64,000 bases of DNA from Aurantimonas endophytica. GTDB lineage: Bacteria; Pseudomonadota; Alphaproteobacteria; Rhizobiales; Rhizobiaceae. The position numbers and the translations under genes were made by a program. The stretch lies in contig NZ_JACIEM010000006.1 of the NCBI RefSeq assembly GCF_014196845.1, forward strand, positions 186,001-250,000, given 5' to 3'. Each line of letters begins with the position of its first letter. The stretch's first letter is position 1. The notes below the pieces were generated by a model. That model was given only the letters and a program-made list of their open reading frames with translations. It was not told where the DNA came from and searched no databases. Shown in pieces: positions 1 through 8,673 of the stretch.

Positions 1-1261
1 GCCCGATCCAGAAGACGTAGCGCAGCGCCTGGACCGGGATCCGCCCGGCGAGCGGCGCGCCGATGATCAGCAGAGCGGTCAGGGCGAGGCCGATCGTCCC
101 GGCATAGAGCGGGGTGTAGCCGGAGAACAGCAGCCAGACGAGCACGCCGAGCGGCAGCAAGAGGTACCAGCCCTCGCGCAGCGCCTTCAGCGGCGAGGGC
201 AGTTCGGCGCGCGTCAGGCCCATCAGGCCGCGCTTGCCCGCCTCCAGATGCACCATCCAGAACACCGAGCCGAAATACAGCAGCGCCGGGATGATCGCGG
301 CCTGGACGACCGCGGCATAGGGCACGTTCAGCGTCTCGGCCATGATGAAGGCGACGGCGCCCATCACCGGCGGCATGATCTGCCCGCCCATGGAGGCAGT
401 CGCCTCGACGCCGCCCGCGAAGGCCGGCCGGTAGCCGAAGCGCTTCATCAGCGGGATGGTGAACTGCCCGGTCGTTACGACATTGGCGACGCCGGAACCG
501 GAGATCGTGCCCATCAGGCCGGAGGAGATCACCGCCACTTTCGCCGCGCCGCCCCGCGCCCCGCCGACGAGGCCGAGCGAGACGTCGGTGAAGAGCTTGA
601 TCATGCCGGCGCGCTCGAGGAACGAGCCGAACAGGATGAACAGGAAGATGTAGGTGGAGGAGACGTAGGTCGGGATGCCGTAGATGCCCTCGGTGCCGAA
701 GGCCATGTGGTCGATGACCTGCGAGAAGTCGTAGCCGCGGGTGACGAAGGGCGACGGCAAATAGTTGCCGAACAGGCAGTAGGCGAGGAAGGCGCCGGCG
801 ATGATCGGCAATGCCGGGCCCATGATCCGCCAGGTCGCGACAAACAGGATGACGAGGGCGGCGACGCCGACCGCCGTGTCCGCCGGCAGCGGCAGGCCGG
901 CGCGGAAGATCAGCGCCTCGTATTCCCACCACTGATACGCCGCCACGGCCATGCCCAGCATGCCGAGGGCCCAGAAAACCGCCCGCACCGGCGCGCTCTC
1001 GCCCCGGATGACGGCGACCAGCGGCAGGCCGAGCAGGCAGAGGAAGCCGACATGGATCGCCCGAACGATCTGCGAGGGCATGTCGAGGAGATGTGCGGCG
1101 GTGGCGAGCTGGAAGATCGAGAACAGGAAGGCGATCGCAAAGAGGATCCTGCCTTCGAGGCTGGCGGGAAAAGCCGAGGCCAGCGGATCCTGCAGCTCGG
1201 CATTCTCGCCGCCGCCGGTCTCCGCCCCGTCCGGCTTGTGGGCAGCGCTCTGGCTGGTCAT
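1..1261 (-). CDS. TRAP transporter fused permease (DctQM type), C-terminus cut by window edge
   Basis: This is the inner-membrane permease of a TRAP transporter, which takes up an organic acid or similar solute using an ion gradient. The frame is open from the ATG at 1261 to the left edge (420 codons). The N-terminal third has several hydrophobic segments like the small DctQ subunit, and the rest resembles DctM, with Gly-rich stretches such as GTISGSGVANVVTTG and MGGQIMPPVMGAVAF, so it is a one-chain fusion. The gene for its TAXI receptor lies just upstream on the same strand, which assigns the subfamily. Only the C-terminal part is missing. The substrate cannot be told from sequence. Confidence 0.85.
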   Translation of the reverse strand, partial: MTSQSAAHKPDGAETGGGENAELQDPLASAFPASLEGRILFAIAFLFSIFQLATAAHLLDMPSQIVRAIHVGFLCLLGLPLVAVIRGESAPVRAVFWALGMLGMAVAAYQWWEYEALIFRAGLPLPADTAVGVAALVILFVATWRIMGPALPIIAGAFLAYCLFGNYLPSPFVTRGYDFSQVIDHMAFGTEGIYGIPTYVSSTYIFLFILFGSFLERAGMIKLFTDVSLGLVGGARGGAAKVAVISSGLMGTISGSGVANVVTTGQFTIPLMKRFGYRPAFAGGVEATASMGGQIMPPVMGAVAFIMAETLNVPYAAVVQAAIIPALLYFGSVFWMVHLEAGKRGLMGLTRAELPSPLKALREGWYLLLPLGVLVWLLFSGYTPLYAGTIGLALTALLIIGAPLAGRIPVQALRYVFWIG

Positions 1262-1320
1262 GCGAATCTCCCGAACCCCTGTCGCGCGGGACATTACCGA
1301 CGCGGGCAGAAGGGCGCAAA

Positions 1321-1361
1321 CGCCCCCGGCCGGGCCTGTCGATCAAGGCCTGCCGGGGGCG
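1321..1361 (-). terminator. Strong hairpin between TRAP receptor and permease
   Basis: Positions 1321-1330 and 1352-1361 form a perfect 10-bp GC stem, extended by an inner 5-bp stem (1333-1337 with 1346-1350). On the minus strand it lies directly after the receptor stop codon and before the permease gene and is followed by only three T. It may be a partial terminator or a 3'-end stabiliser that keeps receptor mRNA more abundant than permease mRNA; full termination is doubtful. Confidence 0.55.
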
Positions 1362-1369
1362 GGAGTGGC

Positions 1370-2320
1370 CTAGAGCAGGCCGGCTTCCTTGTAGTAGCGC
1401 TCGGCGCCCGGATGCAGCGGTGCCGGCAGGTTCTTCGCCGCCGTCGCCGGATCGATCGCCGTCGCCGCGTTATGCGCTGCGACGAGATCCGGGATGTGCT
1501 CGAAGAGCTGCTTGGTCATCTGGTAGACGAGTTCCTCGTCCACATCGCTCGACGTGACGAGGATGTTGGTGATCGCCAGCGTCGGCACGGCTTCATCCTG
1601 GCCGTCATAGGTGCCGGCGGGGATCTCCGCCGCCTGGAACGGCGCGCCGAGCGTCTCGGCGATCTCCGCCGGGACCGCGACGACGTTGATCGGCAGCGAC
1701 GAGGCAAGATCGCGGATCGAGGCGACGCCCAGCCCGGCCGACTGCAGCGTGGCGTCCAGCTGGCGGTTCTTGATCAGCTCCACCGATTCGGCGAAGGGCA
1801 GATACTCGGTCTTGCTGAGATCGTCGTAGCTCATCCCGGCCGCCTCGAAGATCGCCCGTGCGTTGAGCTCGGTGCCGGATGCCGGTGCGCCGACCGAGAG
1901 GCCCTTGCCCTTCAGGCCCGCGAGATCGGTCACGCCTGATTCACGTGAAGCGACGATCTGCACGAAATTCGGATAGATCGCGGCGACGGCACGCAGATTC
2001 TCGACCGGCGCCTGGAAGCCGGCATCGGTGTCGCCTTCGACCGCCGCCTTGACGGAATCGCCGAGCGCAAAGCCGATTTCGCCGCGTCCCTGGGCGATCA
2101 GGTTGATGTTCTCGACGGAGGCCTTGGTGGCCTGCACCTGGGTCTTCACGCCCTCGATGTTCTCGCCGTAGACCTTCGCCAGGGCGACGCCGAGCGGGTA
2201 ATACACGCCCGACGTGCCGCCGGTCAGCACGTTGATGAACTGCTGCGCCGAGGCGCTGACGGGCGCAAAGGCAAGCGCTGCGACGATGGCGGTCCCGGCA
2301 AGCCGGTTGAAAATCTTCAT
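1370..2320 (-). CDS. TAXI family TRAP transporter solute-binding protein
   Basis: This is the periplasmic receptor of the TRAP transporter encoded downstream (316 aa). It begins with a clear Sec signal peptide (MKIFNRL, then a hydrophobic stretch ending ASAQQ), followed by FINVLTGGTSGVYYPLG, the usual TAXI receptor opening. The mature chain fits the type II periplasmic binding fold, and its length is normal for the family. The start at 2320 was chosen because a strong ribosome-binding site (GGGAGG, 7 bases upstream) precedes it and the signal peptide begins there; upstream in-frame codons lack both. It probably forms an operon with the permease, separated by a hairpin. Confidence 0.9.
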   Translation of the reverse strand: MKIFNRLAGTAIVAALAFAPVSASAQQFINVLTGGTSGVYYPLGVALAKVYGENIEGVKTQVQATKASVENINLIAQGRGEIGFALGDSVKAAVEGDTDAGFQAPVENLRAVAAIYPNFVQIVASRESGVTDLAGLKGKGLSVGAPASGTELNARAIFEAAGMSYDDLSKTEYLPFAESVELIKNRQLDATLQSAGLGVASIRDLASSLPINVVAVPAEIAETLGAPFQAAEIPAGTYDGQDEAVPTLAITNILVTSSDVDEELVYQMTKQLFEHIPDLVAAHNAATAIDPATAAKNLPAPLHPGAERYYKEAGLL

Positions 2321-2502
2321 GCATGATCCTCCCATGGAGCCGGCATGGCTCTTGGCGCGATTAGTACCTGCCGGGACGCAAACCTCAAGGCCGCGGCCGG
2401 CGAACATCCCTCGAACCGGATCGATGCCCGGGCAAGAAGTCTGTCGGGGAGCCGCGGAACGAACGGCTTGCTGCTTCGTCCTTCATCACGAAGGAGATAT
2501 CT

Positions 2503-2643
2503 ATGAAGACACCAGTCGCCGTTGCCATCGGCATCGTGCTGTTCATCCTCGTTGGCATCGCCAGCTTCTACCTCTCGCAGGCGAGCAACGCCCCTGAAGG
2601 CGAGCTGCCGGGGATGGAAGCACCCGATCCGGGGCCCGAGTAG
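2503..2643 (+). CDS. Small single-span membrane protein (46 aa)
   Basis: This short gene has an excellent ribosome-binding site (AAGGAG, 2491-2496) six bases before the ATG. The product starts [10 protein letters not shown], has one hydrophobic span (about residues 4-24) and ends in an acidic, proline-rich tail ([10 protein letters not shown]). It is probably an inner-membrane protein with its tail in the periplasm. It lies divergent from the TAXI receptor gene and 106 bases before glcB, in the same direction, so it could share the malate synthase transcript. I do not recognise a family. Support for its being real is the ribosome-binding site plus the coherent membrane segment. Confidence 0.6.
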   Translation: MKTPVAVAIGIVLFILVGIASFYLSQASNAPEGELPGMEAPDPGPE

Positions 2644-2749
2644 GGGGCCTCGCCGTCGCGCGAGGCGGAGAACGGTCCCTGCTCCGAAGGATTTGACTTC
2701 GCGAACACCATGGTCGATGTCCGCAGCCGAAGCTAACGGGAGTGGGCGC

Positions 2750-4921
2750 ATGCCGGATATGATCGATGTTCACGGCCTGAAGGTCGCGGCGATACTGAAG
2801 ACCTTCATCGACCAGGAAGCGTTGCCGGGCACCGGCATCGAAGCCGACGCCTTCTGGCAGGGCTTCGCCGCGATGCTCGAGGACCTTGCGCCGAAGAACC
2901 GTGAACTGCTGCAGACGCGCGACACGCTGCAGGAGAAGATCGACGACTGGCACCGCGAGCGCCGCGGCAAGACCATCGACATGAAGGAGTACCAGTCCTT
3001 CCTGCGCGACATCGGCTATCTGGTTCCCGAAGGCCCGGACTTTTCCATCGACACGGCGAATGTCGATCCGGAGATCGCCCTGATCCCCGGCCCGCAGCTG
3101 GTCGTGCCGCTGATGAACGCGCGCTACACGTTGAACGCCGCCAATGCCCGCTGGGGCTCGCTCTACGACGCGCTCTACGGCACCGATGCCATGGGCGACA
3201 TGCCGGAGGGCAAGGGCTACGACCGCGCCCGCGGCGCTCGCGTCGTCAGCTGGGCCAAGGGCTTCCTCGACGGCCTGGCGCCGCTCGACCGGATCTCGCA
3301 TATCGACGTCGAGCGCTATTCCGTCGCCGGCGGCACGCTGGTCGCCGAGTTCAACGGCGGCAAGACCGCCAGGCTGAAGAACCCCGCCGCTTTCGCCGGG
3401 CACCGCGGCGACGCGGCTTCGCCCTCGGCGATCCTCGTCAAGCACAACGGCCTGCACCTGGAAGTCGTGATCGACGCCACGCACCGGGTCGGCAAGAACG
3501 ACCGTGCGAATGTCGCCGACATGCTCATGGAATCGGCGGTCTCGACGATCTGCGACTGCGAGGATTCCATCGCCGCCGTCGACGCCGAGGACAAGACTGC
3601 CGTCTACCGCAACTGGCTCGGCCTGATGAAGGGCGACCTCGAGGACACGTTCGACAAGGGCGGCACGCCCGTGACGCGCCGGCTCAACCCCGACCGTGAC
3701 TATGTCGGACCGGACGGCCATCCGTTCACCCTGCCAGGGCGCTCGCTGCTGCTGATCCGCAATGTCGGCCACCTTATGACCAACCCGGCGATCCGGCTCA
3801 GCGACGGATCGGACGCGCCGGAAGGCCTGCTGGACGCGATGATCACCTCGATGATCGCCATGCACGACCTGAAGAAGACCGGCGGCATGCGCAATTCGCG
3901 CACCCGCTCGGTCTACATCGTCAAGCCGAAGATGCACGGGCCGGAAGAGGTCGCCTTCTCCGACGAGATCTTCGGCCGCGTCGAGGACGTTCTGGGTCTC
4001 GACCGCTACACGCTGAAGATGGGCATTATGGACGAGGAGCGCCGCACCACGGTCAACCTCAAGGAGGCGATCCGCGCCGCCCGCCAGCGGGTGTTCTTCA
4101 TCAACACCGGCTTCCTCGACCGCACCGGCGACGAGATCCATACCTCGATGGAAGCAGGCCCCATGGTCCGCAAGACGGTGATGAAGGACCGCACCTGGAT
4201 CGCCGCCTACGAGGACTGGAACGTCGACGTGGGTCTCGCCTGCGGCTTCCGCGGCAAGGCGCAGATCGGCAAGGGCATGTGGGCGGCGCCCGCCAAGATG
4301 CACGACATGCTGGCCCAGAAGATCGGCCATCCGCAGGCCGGTGCCAATTGCGCCTGGGTGCCGAGCCCCACGGCCGCGACCCTGCACGCGACGCATTACC
4401 ACAAGGTCGATGTGCTGGCCTGGCAGGATTCCATCGCCGCCAAGGGGCGCCGGGCGATCCTCGCCGACATCCTGACCATCCCGCTCGCCAACCGGGCGAA
4501 CTGGCCGGAGGAGCAGATCCGCGGCGAGCTGCGCAACAACGCGCAGGGTATCCTCGGCTATGTCGTGCGCTGGATCGACCAGGGCATCGGCTGCTCCACC
4601 GTGCCCGACATCAACGATGTCGGTCTGATGGAGGATCGCGCCACCTGCCGGATATCTTCGCAGCACATCGCCAACTGGCTGCATCACGGCGTCGTCTCGA
4701 AGGACGAGGTGATGGCGGCGATGAAGGAGATGGCGGAAAAGGTCGACCAGCAGAACGCTGGCGACCCGGCCTACACGAAGATGGCCGACGACTTCGACAA
4801 CTCGATCGCCTTCCAGGCCGCCTGCGACCTCGTCTTCGAGGGACGTGTGCAGCCTTCGGGCTACACCGAGCCGGTGCTGCATCGCCGCCGGCTGGAGAAG
4901 AAGGCCCAGCTCGCGGGCTGA
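2750..4921 (+). CDS. glcB: Malate synthase G
   Basis: This enzyme condenses glyoxylate with acetyl-CoA to give malate, the second step of the glyoxylate shunt, in the cytoplasm. The chain is 723 aa, the usual length of the monomeric G isoform. Visible signatures include [13 protein letters not shown] around Glu271 (magnesium and glyoxylate site), [29 protein letters not shown] and the C-terminal [19 protein letters not shown] segment that holds the catalytic aspartate region. The ATG at 2750 gives the family length; another ATG three codons later is possible. It is convergent with a PHB depolymerase gene, and the two share a terminator. Breakdown of stored polymer would supply acetyl-CoA to this enzyme. 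Confidence 0.97.
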   Translation: MPDMIDVHGLKVAAILKTFIDQEALPGTGIEADAFWQGFAAMLEDLAPKNRELLQTRDTLQEKIDDWHRERRGKTIDMKEYQSFLRDIGYLVPEGPDFSIDTANVDPEIALIPGPQLVVPLMNARYTLNAANARWGSLYDALYGTDAMGDMPEGKGYDRARGARVVSWAKGFLDGLAPLDRISHIDVERYSVAGGTLVAEFNGGKTARLKNPAAFAGHRGDAASPSAILVKHNGLHLEVVIDATHRVGKNDRANVADMLMESAVSTICDCEDSIAAVDAEDKTAVYRNWLGLMKGDLEDTFDKGGTPVTRRLNPDRDYVGPDGHPFTLPGRSLLLIRNVGHLMTNPAIRLSDGSDAPEGLLDAMITSMIAMHDLKKTGGMRNSRTRSVYIVKPKMHGPEEVAFSDEIFGRVEDVLGLDRYTLKMGIMDEERRTTVNLKEAIRAARQRVFFINTGFLDRTGDEIHTSMEAGPMVRKTVMKDRTWIAAYEDWNVDVGLACGFRGKAQIGKGMWAAPAKMHDMLAQKIGHPQAGANCAWVPSPTAATLHATHYHKVDVLAWQDSIAAKGRRAILADILTIPLANRANWPEEQIRGELRNNAQGILGYVVRWIDQGIGCSTVPDINDVGLMEDRATCRISSQHIANWLHHGVVSKDEVMAAMKEMAEKVDQQNAGDPAYTKMADDFDNSIAFQAACDLVFEGRVQPSGYTEPVLHRRRLEKKAQLAG

Positions 4922-4930
4922 GGCCTGACG

Positions 4931-4952
4931 GGGCGGCGCTTCGGCGCCGCCC
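4931..4952. terminator. Shared terminator hairpin with TTCG loop
   Basis: A perfect 9-bp GC stem (4931-4939 with 4944-4952) closes on a TTCG tetraloop, a very stable form. It sits 9 bases after the glcB stop and 33 bases after the end of the convergent depolymerase gene. There is no strong T tract on either side. Confidence 0.7.
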
Positions 4953-4985
4953 GCTCGGCTCCCGCTTTGCAGGAGCCCGTCCGGA

Positions 4986-6989
4986 TCAGCGTCGGCTGCT
5001 GAGCGTCCGCTTGCCGGCGCGCGGCGTGCGGCGGTTCTGCCGCGTGCCGGTCTTGCCCTTCTTGGCGGCATCGGCCGTTGCCTTGCGGCTGACCCGCGCG
5101 ACCTTCGCCTTTGCCGGCGCGGCAGGCGTCGCTTCCGCGTTTGCCGGGCCGGGGGCGGACGCGGCATCGCCGGCCGACTTCACCGTGGAAGCTGCCGATA
5201 CGGCCGCCGCACGCGTCGGCGACTTCGGGCTCGCGGCCGTCACCATGCGCAGCTTCTGCGGGCCTTGCGGCGCCACGGGCTTGCGCCGCTCCTTCTTCTG
5301 CGGGGCCCGCGACGCGGCGGCCTTCGGCCTGGCGGCGGATTTGGCCGGCGTTTCCGGCGCGGCGGGCGCCGCCGGGACGGGCGAAGCCTCGGGCGCGCTG
5401 GCCGGCTGGTCGTTGTCGGCGCGGCGCGGCGGCTCGCCCTGAGCTGCAGCAGCCGCCGGCTTGTCGGCCTTCGGCTTGGCCGGCGCGCGGGCCGACTTCG
5501 CGGCAGGCTTTGCGTCTTCGGACGTCGTGGCGGGCCCGGCCTTTGCAGCAGGCTTGGACCTGGCGGCGGGCTTGGCCTTTGCGGCAGGCTTGGCGGGTGC
5601 CACCGGCTTCTTCGCCTCCGCCGGCGCAGCGGTCGCTGCCGCTGGTTTTTCGGCGGCCTTGGCGCTCGTTGCGCTCTCGATCGGCGTTGCGAGCGCCTCC
5701 GGCTTCAGGTTTTCCGTCTTCGGCGCGGCAGCCTTGCGCGGCAGCGAAGCGGCCGCATGGGTGGTGCCGTGGGTCAGCGCGAAGTCGACGATGCGCGGCG
5801 CGATTTCGGCGCGGAAGCGCGAGCCGTTGAACACGCCGTAATGACCGACCTTCGGCTGCATGTAGTGGACGCGCTTGTCCTCGGTGATGTTGATGCAGAG
5901 CTTCTGGGCCGCCTTGGTCTGGCCGACGCCCGAGATGTCGTCGTTCTCGCCCTCGACAGTGAGCAGCGCCGTCCGGCGGATCGCCTTGAGATCGACGCGC
6001 TTGCCGCGATGCATCATCTCGCCCTTCGGCAGCGAGTGCTTGATGAACACCTCCTCCACCGTCTGGAGATAGAACTCCGCCGTCAGGTCCATCACGGCGT
6101 TGTACTCGTCGTAGAAGCCCCGGTGCTTGTCGGCCGAGTCGCCGTCATCCTTGACGAGGTGCCAGAAGAATTCCTTGTGGGCCGTCATGTGCCGGTCGAG
6201 ATTCATCGACATGAAGCCGGTGAGTTGCAGGAAGCCCGGATAGACCGGCCGCATGAAGCCCGGCTGCGGGAAGGGCACCGGCATGATGACCTTCTCGCGG
6301 AACCAGTCGATGCCCTTTTCCTGCGCCAGCCGGTTGACCGCGGTCGGGTTCTCCCGCGTGTCGATCGGCCCGCCCATCAGCGTCATCGTCGCCGGGGCGC
6401 ACGGATCCTCCTCCGCTTCCATCAGCGCCGTCGCCATGATCACCGGCACCGCCGGCTGGCAGACGCCGACCACATGCGTGTCGGGGCCGAGGAACCGCAG
6501 CATCTCGATCAGGTAGTCGACATAGTCGTCGAGGTCGAAGCGGCCTTCGGTGATCGGTACCTTGCGCGCATCCGTCCAGTCGGTGATGTAGACGTCGGCA
6601 TAGGGCAGCAGCGCCTCCACGGTGCCGCGCAGCAGCGTCGCGTAGTGGCCGGACATCGGCGCGACGATCAGGATGCGGGGATCCTTCCCGTGCCGAGGCG
6701 GCAGCGCGCGCTCGAAATGCAGCAGCCGCCCGAAAGGCTTCTCCCAGACCACCTTGTCCTGGACCGGAACCCGCTGGCCTGCGACGACGGTCTCGTAGAG
6801 GCCGAATTCCGGCTTGGCGTAGACCCGCGTGTTGCGCTCGAACACCTCGGCGGCGGCGGCGATCGAACGTCCGGCGTGGGTGTGGGACATCGGGTTGAGC
6901 GGATGCTGGTAGAACAGGCGCGTGGCATCCGCCACGGCGCGCAGCGGCACGAGTGCCGCATGGTTCATTTCGTAGAGGTGGTACAACAT
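4986..6989 (-). CDS. phaZ: Intracellular polyhydroxybutyrate depolymerase with Ala/Lys/Pro-rich tail
   Basis: This enzyme breaks down intracellular poly-3-hydroxybutyrate granules. The first ~408 residues of the 667 match the PhaZ family, with the nucleophile motif GVCQPAVPV (Cys177; this family uses cysteine in place of the lipase serine) and VEGENDDISG near the end. The remaining ~255 residues are low complexity, rich in Ala, Lys, Pro and Arg and without aromatic residues, ending TPRAGKRTLSSRR. PhaZ proteins are normally about 400-420 aa, so the tail is an addition. It resembles histone H1-like domains and the basic tail of the granule/nucleoid linker PhaM. The start at 6989 is set by MLYHLYEMNHA, the usual N-terminus; its ribosome-binding site is distant. 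Confidence 0.9.
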   Translation of the reverse strand: MLYHLYEMNHAALVPLRAVADATRLFYQHPLNPMSHTHAGRSIAAAAEVFERNTRVYAKPEFGLYETVVAGQRVPVQDKVVWEKPFGRLLHFERALPPRHGKDPRILIVAPMSGHYATLLRGTVEALLPYADVYITDWTDARKVPITEGRFDLDDYVDYLIEMLRFLGPDTHVVGVCQPAVPVIMATALMEAEEDPCAPATMTLMGGPIDTRENPTAVNRLAQEKGIDWFREKVIMPVPFPQPGFMRPVYPGFLQLTGFMSMNLDRHMTAHKEFFWHLVKDDGDSADKHRGFYDEYNAVMDLTAEFYLQTVEEVFIKHSLPKGEMMHRGKRVDLKAIRRTALLTVEGENDDISGVGQTKAAQKLCINITEDKRVHYMQPKVGHYGVFNGSRFRAEIAPRIVDFALTHGTTHAAASLPRKAAAPKTENLKPEALATPIESATSAKAAEKPAAATAAPAEAKKPVAPAKPAAKAKPAARSKPAAKAGPATTSEDAKPAAKSARAPAKPKADKPAAAAAQGEPPRRADNDQPASAPEASPVPAAPAAPETPAKSAARPKAAASRAPQKKERRKPVAPQGPQKLRMVTAASPKSPTRAAAVSAASTVKSAGDAASAPGPANAEATPAAPAKAKVARVSRKATADAAKKGKTGTRQNRRTPRAGKRTLSSRR

Positions 6990-7083
6990 CAGTCGCCGAT
7001 CTGCTCCCAGAGTGATACCGGATATAGCAATTATTGCTGCAACGCACAAATACGGCGGCTGGTTGCTCCCCCCGGCCGGGCCG

Positions 7084-7614
7084 TCAGAGCCGTTTCACCA
7101 TTACCGTCGCTGCCACGACTGGCGTTTCCGGCGGCGGGTCGCGATCCGGCCGTAGCGGCAGTTCCGCCCGTGACATCGGCATGAAGCCGCAATGACGAAA
7201 GAATGACGCATCGCCATCCTGCCCGACAGGGCCAGCAAGCGCCAGCGTGCGATGGCCGAACCAGCGTGCCCTTCGCGTCACAGCATCGAGGAGTGCCGTA
7301 CCGACACCCCGTCCGCGATGATCCGGGGCAACGTTATGTTCGACCAGCCAGTAGATCGGCCCCTGGCCGCCTGCGACGGCGTATCCCACCGCGCGATCCT
7401 CGCGCTTGGCCACCGCGACGTAGACCTCGTGTGCAAGCAGCAGACGAATGAACTCCGCCATCGCGAGGGGCTGCGCCCCCGGCTTTGCGGCAGCGTGCCG
7501 GATCGCCAGCAGCGCCTCCGCCTCGCCCGGCTCCATCATCCGCAGCCGGTAGCCCTTCGGCGCCATGCCCCGGAACGGCTTGCGCCCGGAGATAGGGGCC
7601 GCCGCAGCGCCCAT
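7084..7614 (-). CDS. GNAT family N-acetyltransferase
   Basis: This is a predicted acyl-CoA-dependent N-acetyltransferase (176 aa) of unknown substrate. The central stretch VEHNVAPDHRGRGVGTALLDAV is the GNAT motif A acetyl-CoA loop (R-G-x-G-x-G/A type), followed by a FFRHCGF motif typical of the C-terminal half. The chosen ATG at 7614 begins one base after the stop of the DUF1330 gene, suggesting translational coupling. A second in-frame ATG at 7566 (MAPKGYRL) is equally possible. It is the last of the pyrF-DUF1330-GNAT run on this strand. Confidence 0.75.
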   Translation of the reverse strand: MGAAAAPISGRKPFRGMAPKGYRLRMMEPGEAEALLAIRHAAAKPGAQPLAMAEFIRLLLAHEVYVAVAKREDRAVGYAVAGGQGPIYWLVEHNVAPDHRGRGVGTALLDAVTRRARWFGHRTLALAGPVGQDGDASFFRHCGFMPMSRAELPLRPDRDPPPETPVVAATVMVKRL

Positions 7615-7615
7615 G

Positions 7616-7909
7616 TCAGCTGTCGTGACCCTCGACGATGACCATCTCGGCGTCGGCGCAGCGCTGCCGGATCGCCGCCGCCTTCTGGTACTGTTCGCTG
7701 TCGTAGCAGGCCTTGGCGGTCTCGACGCTGTCGAACTCGATGACGACGTTGCGCCCGCGCACGGGGCCTTCGAGCTGGACGTATCGTCCGCCCCGCGCCA
7801 GGAATTTCGCGCCATATTGCTGGAAGGCCGGCGCGGCGGTCGCGACGTAATCCTTGTAGGCCTCGGCATCGTGGACGTCGACGCGCGCGATCCAGTAACC
7901 CTTCGCCAT
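7616..7909 (-). CDS. DUF1330 family protein
   Basis: This 97-residue protein matches the DUF1330 family, small dimeric alpha/beta-barrel (ferredoxin-like) proteins of unproven function. The typical N-terminal MAKGYWIARVDV and the central GRNVVIEFDSVETAKACY segment are visible. The start has a strong ribosome-binding site (GAGGAGG). It lies 47 bases after pyrF and directly before the GNAT gene, so the three are probably co-transcribed. No catalytic role can be assigned. Confidence 0.85.
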   Translation of the reverse strand: MAKGYWIARVDVHDAEAYKDYVATAAPAFQQYGAKFLARGGRYVQLEGPVRGRNVVIEFDSVETAKACYDSEQYQKAAAIRQRCADAEMVIVEGHDS

Positions 7910-7956
7910 TCAGTATCCTCCTCGGTGTGTCGTCGTCTGCCGGTTGATGCCGGGCA

Positions 7957-8673
7957 TCAGCCTGTCGCGCGTGGTGCGTCCATCTCGGCCAGGATGGCCT
8001 CCGCCGCCTGCCGCGGATCGGCGGCCTGGACGATCGGCCGCGCCACGACGAGATGCGAGGCGCCGGCCGCCAGGGCCTCCGCCGGGGTCGCGACGCGCTT
8101 CTGGTCGCCCGCCGCCGATCCGGCCGGCCGGATGCCGGGCGTCACGATCGCCATGTCGGGCCCAAGCAGGGCCCGCATCGCGGCAGCCTCCGAGACCGCC
8201 GAGACGATGCCGCCCATGCCGATGTCGCGGGCCTGCGAGGCCCTGAGGCGCACGAGATCGGCGACCCCCATAGCGTAGCCCGCTTCCGTCAGGTCGGCGT
8301 CGTCGAGCGAGGTCAGCACGGTCACGCCGAGCAACGTCACATCGCTGCCGCGAGCAGCCGCGACGGCCGCTCTCATCGCGTGGGGATAGGCGTGCAGGGT
8401 CAGCATCGCGGCGCCGAGCCCGATCGCCGACTCGACACCCTTTGCCACCGTGTTGGGAATGTCGAGCAGCTTGAGGTCGAGGAACACCCGCTTGCCGGCC
8501 CGGGTGAGGTCGGTGACCAGCGGCAAGCCGCCGCCATAGGCCAGCTGGTAGCCGATCTTGTACCAGAGCACCGTGTCTCCGAGACGATCGACGATCGTCT
8601 CTGCCTCGCCGCGGTTGGCGACGTCGAGGCCGACAATCAGCCGGTCCCGCGCCGTATTCTGCAACTCTGCCAT
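7957..8673 (-). CDS. pyrF: Orotidine 5'-phosphate decarboxylase
   Basis: This enzyme makes UMP from OMP in the last step of de novo pyrimidine synthesis (238 aa, cytoplasmic dimer). The catalytic signature [14 protein letters not shown] (Asp-x-Lys-x-x-Asp) is intact, and the N-terminus [14 protein letters not shown] and the late GIRPAGS phosphate-binding loop fit the family. The ATG at 8673 shares one base with the TGA of the LOV kinase gene (TGATG), so translation of the two is likely coupled. A TTG one codon earlier is a less likely start. Confidence 0.96.
   Translation of the reverse strand: MAELQNTARDRLIVGLDVANRGEAETIVDRLGDTVLWYKIGYQLAYGGGLPLVTDLTRAGKRVFLDLKLLDIPNTVAKGVESAIGLGAAMLTLHAYPHAMRAAVAAARGSDVTLLGVTVLTSLDDADLTEAGYAMGVADLVRLRASQARDIGMGGIVSAVSEAAAMRALLGPDMAIVTPGIRPAGSAAGDQKRVATPAEALAAGASHLVVARPIVQAADPRQAAEAILAEMDAPRATG

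Noticed and set aside
248-1939. Long plus-strand reading frame opposite the TRAP genes
   Set aside because: It is antisense to a membrane permease and a receptor with clear family features. Its product is Arg/Asp/His-rich with no domain, as expected from the antisense frame of very GC-rich genes.
2543-5167. Very long minus-strand reading frame opposite glcB
   Set aside because: It covers malate synthase G in antisense, has no recognisable domain and no ribosome-binding site.
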